Of a stretch of DNA of 64,000 nucleotides, positions 34,723-48,434 are shown in pieces; the stretch's first letter is position 1, and each line of letters begins with the position of its first letter. The translations under genes and the position numbers were made by a program. Source of the DNA: Cryptomeria japonica. Taxonomy: Eukaryota > Streptophyta > Pinopsida > Cupressales > Cupressaceae. The DNA lies in assembly GCF_030272615.1 (NCBI RefSeq), contig NC_081405.1, positions 310,821,235-310,885,234 on the forward strand, written 5' to 3'. A model generated the notes under the pieces. That model was not told the DNA's origin. It searched no databases and saw nothing but the letters and a program-made list of their open reading frames with translations.

Positions 34723-36228
34723 AATAGGGCCTGTCCCTGGAGAGGATATTGAGCGAAATTCCATTTTGATGTCTTCTCATTAATGATTTAAGGTGGAAAA
34801 TGCTATGTTGAAATGAATATGTCATATGTGCTTAATCATCCTTTGGTTTGTTTTGCAGATGGGAGGAGATCAGGCCAGGACAAGGACGACCTATTCTAGA
34901 CCATCATCATCAAGGACATTCCAAAGGCATAAAGGTGGACTACATGTGTTCTAGGAGTTGCCATCTACCTCCAAAACCTTCACTTCGCCAGCACTTCAAG
35001 GCGAGATATGCTACCGGAGGAAGAAGACATGACAGTAAGGAAGCCTCATCAAGCACATGGGAGTCAAGGAGGTATATCATTCATCACATCAAGGACAGAG
35101 GAGGATCAACCAAGACAAAGACGTCAAACAAGGTGGCATCCCAGTCATTTTTCCTCCAGTCGGATTTGTCCACCTCAGCATGTCCAAATTCAATGTACCT
35201 AATTTATCAGAAGCATCACAAACTTCGGTGTACCTACCCCTGCTTCCTATTGGTCCTCACTCCTGGAATGTAATTTTCTCATTGGCTAAGGAAGTTTGTT
35301 GTAACAAACCCTAATTAGGGTTTCTATCTTGTAATCCTAGCCATTGGTTCTAAGTCAATCAGAGTCGTCTGTTTGTAAAGGGTTCTCTATATAAAGCCCT
35401 GGCTCCTCATTTGTAAAGGTTAATAGTTAATAGGGGGTGAATAGTTAGTTAATAGTGAATAGTCAGAGAGTAGGAAATAGTTAGAGTAGAGTAGAAAGAG
35501 AAGGCAAAGATTGTTGCCAAGATATTGCTGCAAAAGACTTGTAAACTTCATTGAAGAAATGGTGAATTCTATGGGTCGATTCAACAATTTGCATGGTCTC
35601 TATACTTCTCAAATTTGATTTCATGTTATTAGGTGAATGGAAGAAATTTGTATGATCAACGGTGAAACTCGTATATCCATACTACTAGCGGTTTGTTGAT
35701 TGCAGACTTGCCTTGCGTAGTCAACTGGAATCATTTAGCTTAAGCTTAACTTCAATTATCGCTTCTTCATTGATATGCATCAACCTGATGGTGTCCATGC
35801 TTTTAGCGGTGATCACTAATCTTGTGGAGATGATCCTAGGATGTCAAAGCAAGACTTAGTTAGAATTTCATCGAAAGTCATTCATTGCTCTTACGTTCTT
35901 AGCATTAGAAATAGATCTCATTCCAACCCTTATCGTTTTTCCTTTTTTTCAAAATCAAGGGCCAGTGAAATTCCACGTTCCAGTAATATCCAAAGCAAAT
36001 CAGACATTCAGGTCGTCGAAAGTAAGTCCCCTTGTGATTCCAGCAAAATCACATCGTACCGCAAAGAGCTTATCCATACGTAGAGAACCTACATATCAGA
36101 ACCTTGGAGTTACTCCGATTGATCCTTCGGCGAGATCTTCAGCAGTCGGGAAACTTTGTTCAATAGAGGATAAGGTACCTTTAGGTATTTTATTATGTGT
36201 TTGGTCGTGTACAAAAGACACATCAACA
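34723..36228 (+). mobile_element. Unit B': leader and 3' terminal part, no long reading frame
   Basis: Downstream of the array are CATATGTGCTTAATC, a pyrimidine-rich acceptor (TTTGTTTTGCAG, AG at 34857-34858) and an ATG directly at the exon start that opens only about 31 codons. From about 35270 the sequence aligns with the terminal regions of B, C and D: TATATAAA at 35398-35405, ATACTACTAGC and GTCAACTGGAA words, and the end AAAAGACACATCAACA at 36228. There is no room for the 1,200-codon frame seen in B, C and D, so B' is a short form of the same kind of unit. Its 5' end was not found. Confidence 0.65.
35398..35405 (+). promoter_or_regulatory. TATA box in the terminal region of B'
   Basis: TATATAAA about 830 bp before the unit end, followed by CTCATTTGTAA, as at the same place in D. 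Confidence 0.6.
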
Positions 36229-37000
36229 GGCATGTCCACGAATATTATGTTCATAATATACATGATGAATATCTCTATCATAATTATGGTTTATTTAATG
36301 ATATCGACCAACTGATATCTACCATATTGTCTTAGAGATATATATACTATCATGACATGTCCACAAATATCAAGTCACATGATATCCATCAAGATAGATA
36401 AATTGATAATTGTAAAATCGTCACCTTACAATATCAATTTGAAACAAGTGTTCATTATTGAAAAGTCGTCACCCTTCAATAATGTTCACAGAGGCCCCAT
36501 GAAGTCATGGAGTCACACACATGACAAATTAAAGAGTTTACACATTAAACATCTTTAAATATATTAGTATATCAGAATAAATGAGACTCTATCTCAAAAG
36601 TTTTGTGAAGTTGCAGGTTGTCTTCAGATTTGTTGGCGGCCATTGTTGACTTCGAAAGGTGTCTTCAGACTTAGTTTTGTGTGAAAACACAACCTTTCAC
36701 ACCTTTCCTTAGTCAATGTTGATCCAGTATACTCCTTTGCACTCTAATTTGAACATAATTTCTAAGTATAAGGAGGTGTTTCCAGACTTTGGTCTGAAAA
36801 TTATTGATTTTAATGAACTTAATGAGGGTTCTATACCCTAACCTTGTCACATTTTTGCATTCAATTGTTGAAATCTATCAAAAGTGTGCATTATTTTCCT
36901 GATTTCCATACCCAAATTAGTCTAAATCATTTAGACATCAAGAATTTTGTCAAGAATATTATTTTTTCCTAAGTTCTAACTTCAAGCTTCGTACAAGTGC
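36229..37000 (+). other. Leader of unit B, mostly unassigned
   Basis: AT-rich sequence before the B reading frame. It contains GTCTTCAGA words and a small hairpin at about 36778-36799 (CCAGAC TTTG GTCTG), which recalls the TTCGGA/TCCGAA hairpins of unit C and may be the remnant of B's own array. A plausible acceptor (TTCTAACTTCAAG) lies about 15 bp before the first ATG. Confidence 0.4.
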
Positions 37001-40000
37001 ATGAAGTCTGGACTCAAAGAAAGGAGAGAACAACAGAAGATACTTGAGACTGAATTCTATCCAGAATCCAAGATGTCATCCAGATGGAAGGAGATTGCAA
37101 ACACGAACATGCATTTCCTAAACATGAACCAGATGCGACAACGTATGTTCGGAATTGGAAGCCAGATCCCTTCCCCAACCTATGTGAACATCATGAAAAG
37201 TGGCATTTATCAAGCCGCTAGATTTCCGCAATCCATACAGTGTAGCGAGCTTATCTTGGAGTGTGCACGATGTTATAATCCTCGCTCCCGAATGATCAAG
37301 ACTCCTAAGGGTGTCGTCACTGCCTACCTTGCTGAGGATACGATTGCTGAGTTGTTTGGAATTCCATGTGGAGCAAACATGAAGGATATAACTAAGATGA
37401 ATATGAAGACCAATATAAGAAGAAGACGGATGCGTGCAAGACCGTGGTGAATAAGGAGTGGATGATCGAGCCTAGGACTCATCATTCCAAGGCTCCCAAG
37501 ACACTCATGTGCACAGACTTCAAAGAGGAATATAGTGATTTAGTATTCATGCTTAACCGAGTGATGGGGATGCTGCAGGGTGCAATATACGATGGATGGA
37601 TGTTCTATTTCATCCAGGATTGTCTAAAAGGAACTTTAATAAATTGATCTAGAATCATAAGTGAAAATCTAGACTTTCAGCTGAGGAATGTGGAGCGGTC
37701 CAAGTCATTCGCCATGACTTCCTATTTGGTGTACCTGCTTGCACGGTTTGTTACGTACAAAGGATTGATTTGCAGATGTGAAGTCGGGAATGGACAAGGA
37801 CAGTTCAAGAGTTATGAGCGTTATCCACAATTGAACATGTATAGAATTGAAGATTATAAGAGTGAATGATGTATTCACAATGTACATCACGTGGATGTTG
37901 CAAGGTGGAGTTCACAAGAGGTTGTCCAAGGAGGAAACGTAGCTGATAGAGAAATATGGATCGTGGTATATTTAGTTTCCCACTTTCACATACCTTAGGA
38001 TTCATGGATTTCAATCCAAACCCTACAGGCTTCCTAGGTATCCTTCTGACAGAGTGATCTTGTTGGAAGTGGTGAGACAACTTCTGGAGTTTGATTCCAT
38101 TCAAAAAGAGAAGCACAAGATGGGCATGACATTTCCTATTTCAGTTGGGAAAACGTTGGAGGTTTGCCAGTCCGCCTTAGCAGGCAGCACAACAAGTGAG
38201 GAGTTCGCATTCTATCGATTTGAAACATATAAGAAAAGAGAAAGGTTTGATCCAGATAAGAAAGTTGGAAGGATCAGAGGAGAAAAGTTCATCAACAAGG
38301 TAGACATAGAAGATTATTGAGCCAACCTGATGGACGAGTAGGCAGTGAAGAGACGAATGTGGTCCAGAATGTTAGTGGATTTCATGAGGAAGTGTGAACT
38401 TTTTCTCATTCTTGACCAAGTGTTAGATGACAGGGATCATACGCATCCACAGTATGAAAATGAAATGAAGAAGGTGATCTTATTGCCTAATTGGTCAGAA
38501 TCAGAAGAAATAGATTTGAATGTATTGATGAGAGAGGTCTTGAGTTTCTCCCAAGCATGGGTGGATATTCAGATGAACAAGTTAGTTGATATGGGTGTCA
38601 CCTTCACTTATGAAAAGATGAAACAGGAGGAATCCGCTTCCAAGGATGATCAGAGGATTATCAGTGATGTTAGGATTCATGCGGATGAGGAGACTCAAGC
38701 TCCCAAGAGAAGGAAGAACACACTAGGAGAAGTCAAAGCTAGAGGGAAGAAGATTGAGGAGGTCAAGAAGAAGAAACAAAAGATTACCATTCCTTCGCCT
38801 ATCATTCCTTCACCATCTCTCAGTGTCTCATCAATTAAGGAAGTTGAAATGCCAGAGCAGAACAGGGAGTTCGAGCAATGTTCCAACACAATGATATTAC
38901 CAGAGAATATTTAGGATTTACATGCCACAGCGACATCTGCCCCACCTAATGAGGATGATGATCAGTTGGGATCCCCTACTATCCTTTTAGAGGTTAGTTT
39001 GGGGAAGAATGTATATGATTTGACCAGGAATAATCTTGATGATGATGATGATGTTATCTCGGCATTGAGAGAGCTTGATCGAGATATGTGTCTTGATGAT
39101 GGTATGGAGATGGCCGCTATTCCTAATTGGCTGATGAAGAGTATGGAGAAAACTAAGAAAATGATAGAGGCACAGCCTATTGATGACATTTATGACTACT
39201 TAGCTAGGAGCAATAAGCAGAAAGAGCCTAAGAGAGCTGAGATTTTGTCACACATAGCTAGAGATGAGACAGGAATGCGGATTGCACAGGTGGGTGTTCC
39301 CATTGCAGGTGTGACGGCAGACATTGCTACTCCCATGGATTTCCAGATCACTTCAGTTGCCCTCAGCCGAACTACAAGAGAACAAGAATTTCAGGAGGTT
39401 GGTGATAACCTTAGGGCAATCAGTGTGAGATTGGATAGAGAAATTGAAGAAAAGTAGAAGTACAAAGAAGAGAATATCAGACTTAGAGAGTACATTGCAG
39501 AGGTAAGTCGTGAGAATCTCACCCTTATTTCTCCTATTGCAATTGATCGTGGACTACATTCACATTATGAGGCAACGAGAGATACACTCTCAGAGGTGGA
39601 GAAATGGATTGAGAATACAAAGAGATAGGCGGATGATTTCCTTACTCACTTTGTCCAGGCATTTGACAGGACAACAGGGCTCATGTTCAGAATACAGTAT
39701 TTTGGAGGAGTTTGGGAAGAATTCAAACCTATGCAGGAGAAGACTATTCCACGCCTCAGAGCTTTGAAGAAGATTCCTAAGTCCACATTGGTTAGGGAGA
39801 ATGTTGTGCACAATGGAGATAGATACGATTTCCATGGCTGGTATTGTTCATTAGCCATGAAGAAATCAACTTATGAGAGCGCACAACTGAGTTGTGCAGA
39901 GATGGAAGGATCAATTCATGAAATTCAGTTGAAGATCCTTGCCTCAATAGAGGAGTTATTGGGGGTTGATGTCAGTGATGCTAGTGGTTTACACTTAGCA

Positions 40001-40261
40001 GAATTAAGAGACAAGATGAAACTTATGTATTTTTGTCAGTTGGACTCTTTGAAGAAGAGTCAAATGGATGATTTGGTCTCTTTCTTGATTCATGTTCATA
40101 GTTCGCAGAAGCTCATGTCAAATTGGGAGAACACTTTGGATGCTTGCTCGGATGCGTTGGACATGATTGATTTACAGCAGGATACCTTACCTAGCATTTC
40201 CATGGAGGAGTTAGCATGGCCATATGTTGGTGGCTCCATTTTTTATGTAGACCCTAATTAA
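37001..40261 (+). pseudogene. Long unit protein, copy in B (broken)
   Basis: About 1,090 codons with at least two frameshifts and several stops; most pieces are in one frame (37001-37450, 38054-38914, 38966-39457, 39683-40261) and 37444-37647 and 39510-39767 are shifted. It aligns throughout with the C and D proteins: QSIQCSELILECA near the start, MTSYLVYLLAR and LPRYPSDRVILLEVVRQ in the first third, a basic KR-rich linker (APKRRKNTLGEVKARGKK at about 38695-38750), the MDFQITSVALSRTTREQE motif, a coiled-coil stretch, then a helical C-terminal part. No zinc knuckle, protease, RT or transposase motif is seen. I do not recognise the family. The short terminal region with a TATA box follows directly at 40262. 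Confidence 0.75.
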
Positions 40262-41161
40262 GGCAATTCTAGGGTTTTGTTGGCATGATCTTGGCCCTTG
40301 ATTTAGTTTTAATCTTGGCCATCCATTTTGTACGAGACTCTATATATACCTCGTTGTCTCTCATTTGTAAGAGAGAGTTTTTGTAGAATTGTTGGTATAT
40401 GCTGCAGCTATTTGAATATAAATCATTGTTCGACTTGATGGTGATTTTGTCTTTCAAGTGTTGTTTTGCATTCAAAGTTCTCAATTCCTCCAAGTTAGAT
40501 TAGAATTATAGATTAGAATTTGTTTTTATGTTTGTTAGATTGAGTGGAAGATTTGTTGAGTATATTTGTGTGGAATCCTCAATCCATACCACTAGCCCCC
40601 TTGCCGTTGGTAAGAGCACCTTGCATGGTCAACTGGAAATTTATGCAAACTTAACTTCAATTATTACATATCCATTGTTATACATCAACTTGGATGGTCT
40701 CAATGCTTGATGGTAATAGTTTGAAAATTCCTAAGCTCGTGTCAAGATCTGTTCGATTTGATGGTGAGACCCTGCCTAGTTTGATTCCACTGAATTTGTT
40801 CATCATTTCCTACATTCCTAGGCTTAGAATAGATTTCCTAAACCCTATTCCTTTTGCCCTTTTTTTAGTAAGTCTTGTTAGAATTGAATCCAGAACTACA
40901 TTACAATATCCTAAGTTATCAGCACACCCATCCCGCATATCCATCTATGAAGTTAATTTGAACATTTGTGTAAGTCCCCAAGTGAAAACAGCAATTCACA
41001 TCGACCATTGAGTTACCCACTCGTCAAGACTTGACATGTAGAAACCTTGGAATCATTTTAGTTGATCTTACCCTTAGCATCTAAGGTGATTTTGTTCAAG
41101 AGAGGGTAAATTACTTTGGCATTTTATTCTGAATGTTATGTGCCTAAAACACACATCAACA
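40262..41161 (+). repeat. 3' terminal region of unit B, LTR-like
   Basis: It aligns at perhaps 65% with the ends of B', C and D. In order: TATATATA at 40341-40348, AATATAAATCATTG (poly(A)-signal-like), CCATACCACTAGCC, GGTCAACTGGAA, CTTAACTTCAATTAT, GTCAAGACTTGACAT, CAAGAGAGGGTAA, and the end AAAACACACATCAACA at 41161. The next bases are CGTCC. The matching 5' end and duplication were not found. Confidence 0.65.
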
Positions 41162-41948
41162 CGTCCACATGATGAGATTTCTTACTTGTAATGGTTGTAG
41201 AAGTTACTAAGCATTGTGTTGCCCATGCTACTTGTCCACTCCTAAAACACCTCTACATTATTTTTGTTGATATAACCCTAGGAGAGCCACTAGTAATGCC
41301 TTGTAACACTACATCTTTACCTTCTAATCAAAACCTTAGTTCCATAGTCTTATAAATTTATGTAAATTTTCCCAAAGTTTGCACTCCTGAAACCTTATCA
41401 ATTTCTCCTATGCCTACCACATAGAAATCTTCTTGTATCTTGTGCCTACCAAGGGCAATCTCTGTGCAATTTTATTAATGTATGGAATGATAAAATTGTC
41501 AACCACTATAACACTAAATCCTTTGAAGTTTGAAATCTTCAATTTGTAACAAGCTTACCTAGAGACACATTTCCTTGGCAAAATCAGGCGTCCCAAAAAC
41601 AGGAACGCCTCGAGGATGGGGGGACAAGTAAGCAACGACCCCTTGTCACCAAAAACCTGCAAAAAATAGAAATGCGAGTGGAAATGGAGGGACGAGATGG
41701 ATGAAGGGGGGCAGCCGAGGACATCTTAGACGAGAGCCGACTGGCCCCGTTTTCAGCAGCAATTTTTTAAAAAAAACTCACCCAAATGCAAAAAAAAACA
41801 CTATTTTATTCTTCAAGTGGCCCCCACAACCCAGCTCATTCTAAATGGGTAAAAAAAACCTAATTTCTATCATTGTGATCTCATTTTGACGTTTCCAGAA
41901 AACAACTAGCAATAGCAACAGCAAGCTCCAAGGTTTGAAGGAGCATTT
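41162..41948. other. Unassigned sequence between B and G2
   Basis: 41162-41580 has faint similarity in word order to the gypsy protease/linker region of G2 and may be a G1 remnant. 41590-41880 has a GC-richer patch and A-runs. No gene or complete element was recognised. Confidence 0.35.
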
Positions 41949-44049
41949 TGTGAAGACCCCTTTGGCCTCTGTGCTTATATTTTGTTGGTTTGTTTGCAAC
42001 TGTGATTTGGTTTGGTTTTGTAGTTTCTGATTTTATAATTTTTTTGTATTTTTGCAAGGGTTTATCAAAAAAGCAATTGCAACATTCATTCAAGCCTTTC
42101 AAGAAATCCGAAAACTAAATAGGTTATGCAATTAGATTACCCAAACAATAAATATCACTACTTCTTCCATTATTGAATTGATGAATTCTCTACAAGCATA
42201 TGCATATCACAAATAACAGAAAATCATTACTCCAATGTAAAGGCTGACTGAAAAAGCAACTAAAATCCTGATTGGAATTTGCCAAATCTGCAACTACACC
42301 CTTTGCTGATGTTACCGATCCCTTCCTCCAGCTCTAGCGCCTCCTTAATGATTTCCTTAAGATTTTTTGCAGCCTCTCTAACCCAAATCGCACCACTCCT
42401 AGGGTGCCGCCTTGCTGCAACTATGGCTAGAAAATACTGACCATACTCCCTTATATAATTGTGCAAACAATGATTTAACTTCTGAAAATGACCTGCACTT
42501 ATCCCTGAAATCCTCTGAATGAATGATGCGCTGAAACCCTCTAAATCAACACCACAATATTCCCAAATAGAACTTCTGGATGAAGCTCTCAGATTGCCAA
42601 CTTCAGTAGATATCTCACTACCTCAGATAGCTGCAACAATGAAGAAGTATCGTTCTCTGTTAAGTTTTGTGATCAGACTGAAGAATATAGTTTACTTTAA
42701 TTTTATCAGAAGAGTATACAGTTTGTACTGTATTACTATTCTAACTTCCCACGAATGTGACAAGACAGCAAGCGGATAATAGTCAATGTTCACTTTCCCT
42801 TGAAAGTATACCACTGATGATGAGTGTTGTTCAATCTGCCATTGATATATGCTCAGATAATTATAGTAGTTTTATCTGATTAATTTATCCTTTAGTGTAT
42901 TATAGTCTAACTCTTATCATAGCCGTATTCACTGTTTCTATCATCATCGACTTGACCTATTCAAAATGAAAACTGTATCATATTGATATATGATATTAAA
43001 CGACTTCCTGAGAAGTCGTGACTCTTTACTCCAAGAGTCCCGGTGGTTTCTATCAAACCAATTTACTAATAATCGATTAAGACTTAACTAATACACAACC
43101 CAATCGATTACCAATCAAATCGGTGATAGCAATTATGATGTTGACTGGTTATAATAAAATATCGATCGTAAGTTAATGATCGGATATATACATGTGTCTA
43201 CAGTAAACTGTTTGGCAGCAATTGGCAAATAGAATAAGCAAATTTCTGAGCACATATGATGGACGGGTTTCATTATATGCAACACACATAGTTTAGATGG
43301 GTATCATTAATCTAAATGTTCAAGGCCAAAAGGTCAATTGAACATTTAGATTGGCTCTGTCGGTTATGCTAAGGATACCAACCAGAGCTATCATCATTAA
43401 CATCCTCCAATGGCGGATGAAAGTCTGAAACCCTTGGTCTCGGCTCTGAAACAAATTCATAGAATATAGATGCACAATAATAATGAATCAAACTTCTCTT
43501 ATTAAGCTTATATATTCTCCAAGAGAAGTTTGAACTTCTCCAAAACGCTCCTTATTAACATTAAAATGTTATAACATTGCATTAGCATCATTAACGAAAT
43601 AAACTTTGGGTTATGTGCACATAAATAATTAATAAATTCGGTCCCCTCCTTATGATGACTTGACCCTTAAAATATAAAGTAAGTTATAACTTTATATTAG
43701 CCTTATTTAATGATTTAATATTAATTTGGCCACAAACATTAATATCTCCCAAAATACTTAACATTTCGCTATGCCGTCTGAAATAGGAGTCCACCTTGCT
43801 TTTTCTCATGTGACCATATACTCCTAAAAATAGAAAGGGCCCTTCTCGAACATCCCAAGACTTACTATAAATAGTAAGCATAGCAAATGAAGTCCAAATG
43901 ATACCAAACGAAAGCCAAACCAAAGCATACTGAACACCGGAGATGATACAAGCCTCAGAAGACTCTATCCAAACTCATTAGCCTACGAGGGTCAGGACGA
44001 TAGGCTAATCTCACTGAATAACTGATGTCAACAAGACGGGGACATCACA
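41949..44049 (-). repeat. 3' LTR of G2
   Basis: On the minus strand it begins TGTGATGTCCCCGTC at 44049, right after the purine tract, and ends GGGGTCTTCACA at 41949. The end closely matches the 5' LTR end at 55672-55724 (GGCCAAAGGGTTCTTCACA). Length is about 2.1 kb. Nothing coding is seen inside it, including 42260-42466 and 43684-43923, where short frames occur. Confidence 0.8.
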
Positions 44050-44064
44050 GTCCGCCCTCCCTGA
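44050..44064 (-). other. Polypurine tract of G2
   Basis: The minus strand reads CAGGGAGGGCGGAC directly before the 3' LTR start. Confidence 0.75.
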
Positions 44065-47000
44065 AATTGCTTGTCCCCAAGCAATCTCAACTCCGGATGC
44101 TGTAGAATATCTTCACTCTCCCAAGTAGCATCCTCTACCAGCAAATCCTTCCACTTAATCAAGTAGTCTCTGATAACCCTCCTCCGCAACTATCTCTCCC
44201 TATCATCCAATATAGCCTCAGGTATCAGAATCAATTTCCCCTCATCATCTAGGGGTGGCAACACTATAGAAGGAAAAACTCGATGACCCAACACCTTCTT
44301 GAGGTGCGATACATGAAATACATTATGTACTCTGCTATCCGTCAATAGCTCTAGCTTGTAAGCCACCTCACCTACATGCCTGATAATTCTGAAAGGACCA
44401 TAGTAGCATGGCTTAAGCTTTTCAGCACCACTCTTCCTAAGAGTGGACTGACGATAGGGCTGCAACATCAAATACACCATATCTCCAACCTCAAATGATC
44501 GCTCAGTCCTCTTCTGATCAACATACTGCTTTTGCAAGTTCTGTGCTTTTGCAATATTCTTCTTGAGAGCCCTCATGATATCCTAACTCTCCTGCAACAA
44601 ATCACCAGCACTAGGCACTCTACTATCACTTACCAGTAAATCTAGAAAACTAGGCGCTTCATACCCATACACGCCAAGAATGGTGTCGTCTGTATCGACA
44701 TATGGGAAGTGGTGTTGTAGCAATACTCGCATAGGTAAATCCACTTTACCCAAGCCTTTTGTTGCCCTGCAATATAATTTCTGAGGTATCCTTCCACCCA
44801 TTTGTTTACTATCTCCATCTGCCCGTCCGTCTGTGGGTGGTAGCTAGAACTCGGAGTGAGTTTGGTTCGACACAATCTGAATAACTCCTACCAAAAGTGG
44901 CTCATGAACCGACTATCTCTGCCACTGACAATATCCGAGGTAAACCATGCAACCTGAATACCTAATGAAAAAATAACTCTGCTACCTGTGTAGCTGTGTA
45001 AGTAGCTACAATCAGAAAGAAGTGAGCATATTTGGTCAGTCGATCAACAACCACATAAATACAATCTTTTCCTTGGGCTTTTGGCAAGCCTGTAATGAAA
45101 TCCATAGATAAACATTCCCACTTCCTATCAGGAATCGGAAGTGGCTGAAGTAATCCTGCAAAGGTATGTGTGCTCCTGTTTATTCTATTGGCATACAAGG
45201 CACTCTCTAACATATTTGAGAACATCTGCTTTGAGCCCTTTCCATGTGAAACGCTCATGTATCTGTCTATAGGTCTTAAAATAACCCAAATGACCAGCCA
45301 TAGGCATATCATGAAAAGTTCTCAACGCTGTGTTCTTTATCTCCGATCCTAGGGTCAGATAAATCCTCCCTTTGTAAATGATGAGATCATTCACAAGGGA
45401 ATACCTGCTGTCCTGTATGGATCCCTCAACAATACCAGAAGCCCATGAATCCTTTGCATACTCTGCAATTATCAAGTGTTTCCAATCCTCTGAAATATTT
45501 GTCATTACACTCAAGTGAGGTCTATGGGACAAGGCGTCAACTACCACATTTTGAGTTCCTTTGACATAAGCAATGTCAAAATCATAAGATTGCAACTTGC
45601 TTACCCACTTCTGCTCTCAATCATTCAAACCCCGCTGTCCAAGGAAATGTCGTAAGCTATTATGATCAGTTTTGATGCAAAACGTGATGCCAATGAGATA
45701 CTGCCTAAACTTCGCCAATGCATGCATTATGGCCAACATCTCCTTATCATAAAAACTGAAACTACGCTCCAGTCCTCTAAGCTTCCTGCTCTCAAATGCA
45801 ATAGGGTGCTTATCTTGCATAAGCACTGCTCCAATTCCCTCACCGGATGCATCACACTGAAGCTCAAATGATTTGTTAAAGTTTGGTAAAGCTAGGACTG
45901 GGCATGATGTCATTATCTGTTTGAATTTATCAAAACACTGTTGTGCCTCAGGAGTCCATATAAATGCACCCTTCTTCATCAAATTTGTCAAGGGTGTTGC
46001 ATGTCGTGAATACCCATTAACAAATCTACGATAGAAGCCACACAAACCGAGAAACCCTCTCAACTGTGTCAGGTTCTCTAGAGTAGGCCACTCAATGATG
46101 GCACAGATCTTTTCAAGATCCATACGTACACCCTCTGCACTGATAATGTGACCCAAATACAGTAATTTTGTCATAGCCAAATCACATTTTGATTCCTTAG
46201 CATACAATGACTCCTTATCCAAAATGTCCAGCACTGTGTCCAAGTGTGCCAAGTGCTCATCCCATGATTTACTATATACTAAGATATCATCAAAGAAGAC
46301 CAATACATACCACCTCAACTATGCCTGAAATACCCTGTTCATTGTGTACTGAAAGGTAGCAAGCGCATTGGTTAGCCCAAATGGCATAACCACAAACTCG
46401 AAGTGTCCACAATGATATCTAAATGTAGTCTTCTCTATATCGTGCTCTCTGACCCTAATCTGGTGATAGCCTGATCTCCAATCAATCTTTGAGAAGTAGC
46501 AGGCACCATGAAGCTCATCGATCAGTTCATCAATCCATGGGATAGGGTATCTGTTTTTGATGGTCCTCTTATTTAGGTCCCTGTAATCAATGCACATACG
46601 CAAGGTACCATCTTTCTTCTTCACTAATACAACCGATGAGGCAAATGTGACTTACTCAGCCTAATGTGTCTCATAGCGAGCAGCTCCTTAATTGTTTTCT
46701 CTATTTTGTCTTTTAGACGCTTTGGGTGCCAATAAGGGGTAATCATGACGGGTTTTTCACCCTCCTCCAACTCTATGATGTGCTCAATGCCCCTATCTGG
46801 AGGTCTACCGGGTGGAATGTCATTGAATACCTTCCCGTGCTTAACTCTCAACTCCTGTATATCTAGATGATATTCTGATTTTTGTTGTCCTTCTTGTGAT
46901 GGCATCAATCTACACTCTGCTGCCCACTCGACCATATCATGTCGCATAAGTCTCTCCATCCTTCTAAATGATATCATCCTGAAACTGTTGTCTCGGATGG

Positions 47001-47312
47001 CCTTCAACACATGGGTTCTAACTTCTACCACTTACCGTGAATCTCATCTCCATCTCTTGAAGGTTGAGAGTGAAGATTCCTATGTCATGAAGCCATCTCA
47101 TTCCCAAAACTACATTTGTATCCCCCATAGTCACCACATAAAAGTCTTACTTAAAATCATAATTATTGATACGTAAAGGGAGTCCTAAAATCATCCTGTC
47201 ACACTTAAGAGTGTAACCATTTGCCACACTCACCCTTATGCCTTCAAATTCTTCGGTCTATATCCCACACCTTTCCACCAATCTAGAATCAATGAAATTG
47301 TGCATAGCTCCT
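44065..47312 (-). pseudogene. Gypsy pol of G2: protease C-part, RT, RNase H, integrase, chromodomain
   Basis: From 47312 downward: the protease after its D-T-G (HNFIDSRLVERCGI), a linker, RT ([16 protein letters not shown], then VLVFFDDILVYSK at about 46280-46315; F-D-D box), RNase H (FELQCDASGEGIGAVL, then TDHNSLRHFL), the integrase H-H-C-C region (about 45185-45330), integrase core (MDFITGLPKAQGKDCIYV, then SSYHPQTDGQMEIVN), a GPFRIIRHVGEVAYKL segment and a final chromodomain-like stretch (YLIKWKDLLVEDATWE at about 44115-44165). A frameshift near 46660, in-frame stops near 46319, 45600 and 44190, and another shift near 44800 break it. The match to G1 is clear. Confidence 0.92.
47308..47312. 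repeat. Target site duplication of unit C (left)
   Basis: CTCCT here equals CTCCT at 54060-54064. Both lie in the G2 protease gene, and removing C plus one copy restores a continuous protease frame. Confidence 0.93.
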
Positions 47313-48434
47313 TGTTGACGTGGATGAAATCGCATTGCTGCAAACTTCATATGGCCAACGCAGAATAGAATGAACTCACTGAGTATCCTACCCTCTCTTG
47401 AAATAAGGGAATCCCTAATGCTATTTTCTACGATTTGATCAATGGGGATAACCTCAAGGTTTCTTTTGTCAGGTCTTGACTGCGGGATCTCTCAGTGGTT
47501 TGATGTGTTTTTTGCTGGAAACACAAGGGGGCTTACGTTTGATTGGCAATTCCATGTACGAATTCCCAGGGACTTCTTTTGGTTTTCTTTCAGGTGATGT
47601 TGGTTAATTTGAAGCTGATTTAGCAAGACTGCAGATTTCTAAAAAAAGGGGATAAAATTGGGAGGAAAGAAAGGAAGGGTAGGGAGAAAGAGAACTGTAA
47701 ATGTTAACTAGGACAACAGATTTACCCAAGCAGACAGACACCTCCAGGAAACTAAATTAAGCATCATCAGTCATTTAGACACAATGTTTGCATAAACTTA
47801 GTGCAATCTTCAAAGGAGAAACCAGATTTTCATATTACCAAATACCATATTAGAACTTCTACATTCATGATATGTATATATTTGATAATCGAACTGAATC
47901 ATAAAATAGCCCAGATTAACCATGCAGAAAGGAAAAAGCAATCAGCTATCCTCTAATGGTATGGACTGTGAAGGTTCTATCAGATGCTTGGTAAGAACTG
48001 TTGTGCAAAATGAACAGACATAATTTAAAAGCTTTCTAATTTGAATGAAGAAGGAGACCATGCACTCACAAGGAAATTTGAAGGTAATTTTAATCCATTG
48101 TATTAATTCCTGCAAAATTTCTTTAGAGCTTTCGCAACAATTCAAGAACTTCCTCCTAAATGAGGGAAAACCAGTCCCCTTAAATAGGTTTCCAAAAATG
48201 GATGAATGGCCAAGATCTAATCTAAACAAGTGGCCCAGATTCATCCTTACAAAAAGAGGGACCCACACTCATAAATAGGGGGATAAATATCTACAACTAC
48301 CCCAAAAGGAGCAATAACTACCAAAGGATAATTACAACTTTTGAAATAATCCAAAAAAGGGGAGGTGCACAAAAAACTTTACAATATGTTGACCAAAAGT
48401 CAACTGTCACCTTTTTGGGACAAAAGTGCACTTT
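47313..48434 (-). repeat. 3' terminal region of unit C, LTR-like
   Basis: Minus strand: TATTTAAGG (TATA-like, about 48179-48187), ATTAATACAATGG, CCATACCATTAGAGG, GCAGTCAAGACCTGACA, TTTCAAGAGAGGGTAGGATA and the end CACGTCAACA. The order of these words is the same as in B, B' and D. The TATA-like box is about 870 bp from the unit end. Confidence 0.75.

Noticed and set aside
35270-41161. Terminal regions of B' (35270-36228) and B (40262-41161) as the two LTRs of one element around the B gene
   Set aside because: They differ by roughly a third of their positions and in length, far more than LTRs of one insertion should, and in C and D only one such region exists per unit. They are better seen as ends of two related units.
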